The position numbers and the translations under genes were made by a program. A model generated the notes under the pieces. That model ran no database searches and was not told the DNA's origin. It worked only from the letters and a program-made list of their open reading frames with translations. From Cytophagales bacterium (GTDB taxonomy: Bacteria > Bacteroidota > Bacteroidia > Cytophagales > Cyclobacteriaceae), in contig DPSB01000364.1 in the NCBI GenBank assembly GCA_003537495.1, positions 1-7,534 on the forward strand: a stretch of 7,534 bases of DNA, read 5' to 3'. Positions 7,210-7,534 of the stretch are shown piece by piece. Positions within the stretch are counted from its first letter, which is position 1. The number at the start of each line of letters is the position of its first letter.

Positions 7210-7534
7210 ACTCCAACTCATACAACATACAAAGAAGGCAGGTATAACCACTTGCCTTCTTTTGTTTTGGTGGGTTGCTAATGCCAGTGAGGCTATCTGG
7301 AAATTTGATCCGGAACTTTACAAAGCCTACGAGTGGGTAACTAATCTGCACCCGGAAAAAGCAAACGAACTACTGGCCAATTACAAGGGAAACGTTTTAC
7401 ATAAAACCTATGTGCAAACGCTTAATGAAACCTTGCAAATACTAATTACCGAAGATCATGCGCGCTTTGCAGAATTTGATGAACGCTTTAAGACTCGCAT
7501 AAAATATCTGGAAGGCCTTCCATCATCAGCCGAA
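7202..7534 (+). CDS. Unrecognised exported protein, TTG start (3' partial)
   Basis: The frame is open from an upstream stop at 7184-7186 to the window end, 111 codons from the TTG at 7202. No ATG occurs in frame anywhere in it. Starting at TTG gives MNRLQLIQHTKKAG, a hydrophobic core TTCLLLLFWWVA and a cleavage site after ANA (before SEAIWKF), an excellent signal peptide. The mature part is helical, acidic and aromatic (KFDPELYKAYEWV, HPEKANELLANYKG, ITEDHARFAEFDERFK) and shows no motif I recognise; a helical-repeat protein is possible but unproven. There is no lipobox, so it is periplasmic or membrane-linked rather than a lipoprotein. It overlaps the last eight bases of the preceding gene (stop TAG 7207-7209), which suggests coupled translation. 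A strong terminator-like hairpin lies inside its signal-peptide codons. The in-frame TTG at 7262 is a poorer start because it would cut away the charged part of the signal. Confidence 0.7.
   Translation, partial: MNRLQLIQHTKKAGITTCLLLFWWVANASEAIWKFDPELYKAYEWVTNLHPEKANELLANYKGNVLHKTYVQTLNETLQILITEDHARFAEFDERFKTRIKYLEGLPSSAE
7231..7268 (+). terminator. Terminator-like hairpin with T-run inside the next gene's signal-peptide codons
   Basis: The arm 7231-7242 (AAAGAAGGCAGG) pairs with 7251-7262 (CTTGCCTTCTTT) to form a 12-bp stem with one G-U pair and an 8-base loop. It is followed by TGTTTT, the usual form of an intrinsic terminator for plus-strand transcription. It starts 22 bases after the stop of the coiled-coil gene. 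It also lies within the reading frame of the TTG-started exported protein, encoding KKAG and CLLLLF. It could be a full terminator, a partial attenuator, or a by-product of Lys AAG codons facing Leu CTT codons. Confidence 0.55.

Overview
The window reads as chromosomal DNA of a Bacteroidota bacterium, probably a Cytophagales-like lineage. Four things point there: a secreted protein with a type IX secretion (T9SS) C-terminal sorting domain, a Bacteroidota-type putative porin, exact matches to the Bacteroidota -7 promoter box TAnnTTTG, and no clear Shine-Dalgarno sequences. Genes are packed tightly and no stretch over 60 bases is without one. There is no tRNA, rRNA, CRISPR array, insertion sequence or phage gene.

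Layout. (1) Positions 1-1626 (+): the 3' part of a large secreted protein with Asp-box/BNR propeller repeats, a jelly-roll-like segment and a T9SS sorting domain. (2) Positions 5267 down to 1623 (-): a tight three-gene run of lpxK (lipid A 4'-kinase), an outer-membrane putative porin, and miaE (tRNA hydroxylase). lpxK and the porin are 13 bases apart, and the porin and miaE share one base (TAATG). The miaE stop overlaps the stop of gene 1 in a convergent arrangement. (3) Positions 5315 to 7534 (+), divergent from lpxK: a Nif3/YqfO-family dinuclear-metal protein broken by a one-base frameshift at a G-run, then a coiled-coil COG1579-type protein whose zinc ribbon keeps only one of four cysteines, then the start of an unrecognised exported protein that has only a TTG start and overlaps its predecessor.

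How the genes fit together. The minus-strand run links two cell-envelope functions (lipid A synthesis and an outer-membrane barrel) with a tRNA-modification enzyme. The plus-strand run pairs a Nif3-family protein with a coiled-coil zinc-ribbon-type protein, a neighbourhood I recall from other bacteria, with the joint function unknown. The two operons diverge from a 47-base gap holding two opposed -7 boxes only four bases apart.

I see no clearly novel defence or mobile system. The points most worth a second look are the nif3 frameshift that removes two metal ligands, the decayed zinc ribbon, the TTG-started gene whose signal-peptide codons form a terminator-like hairpin, and the overlapping divergent promoters.
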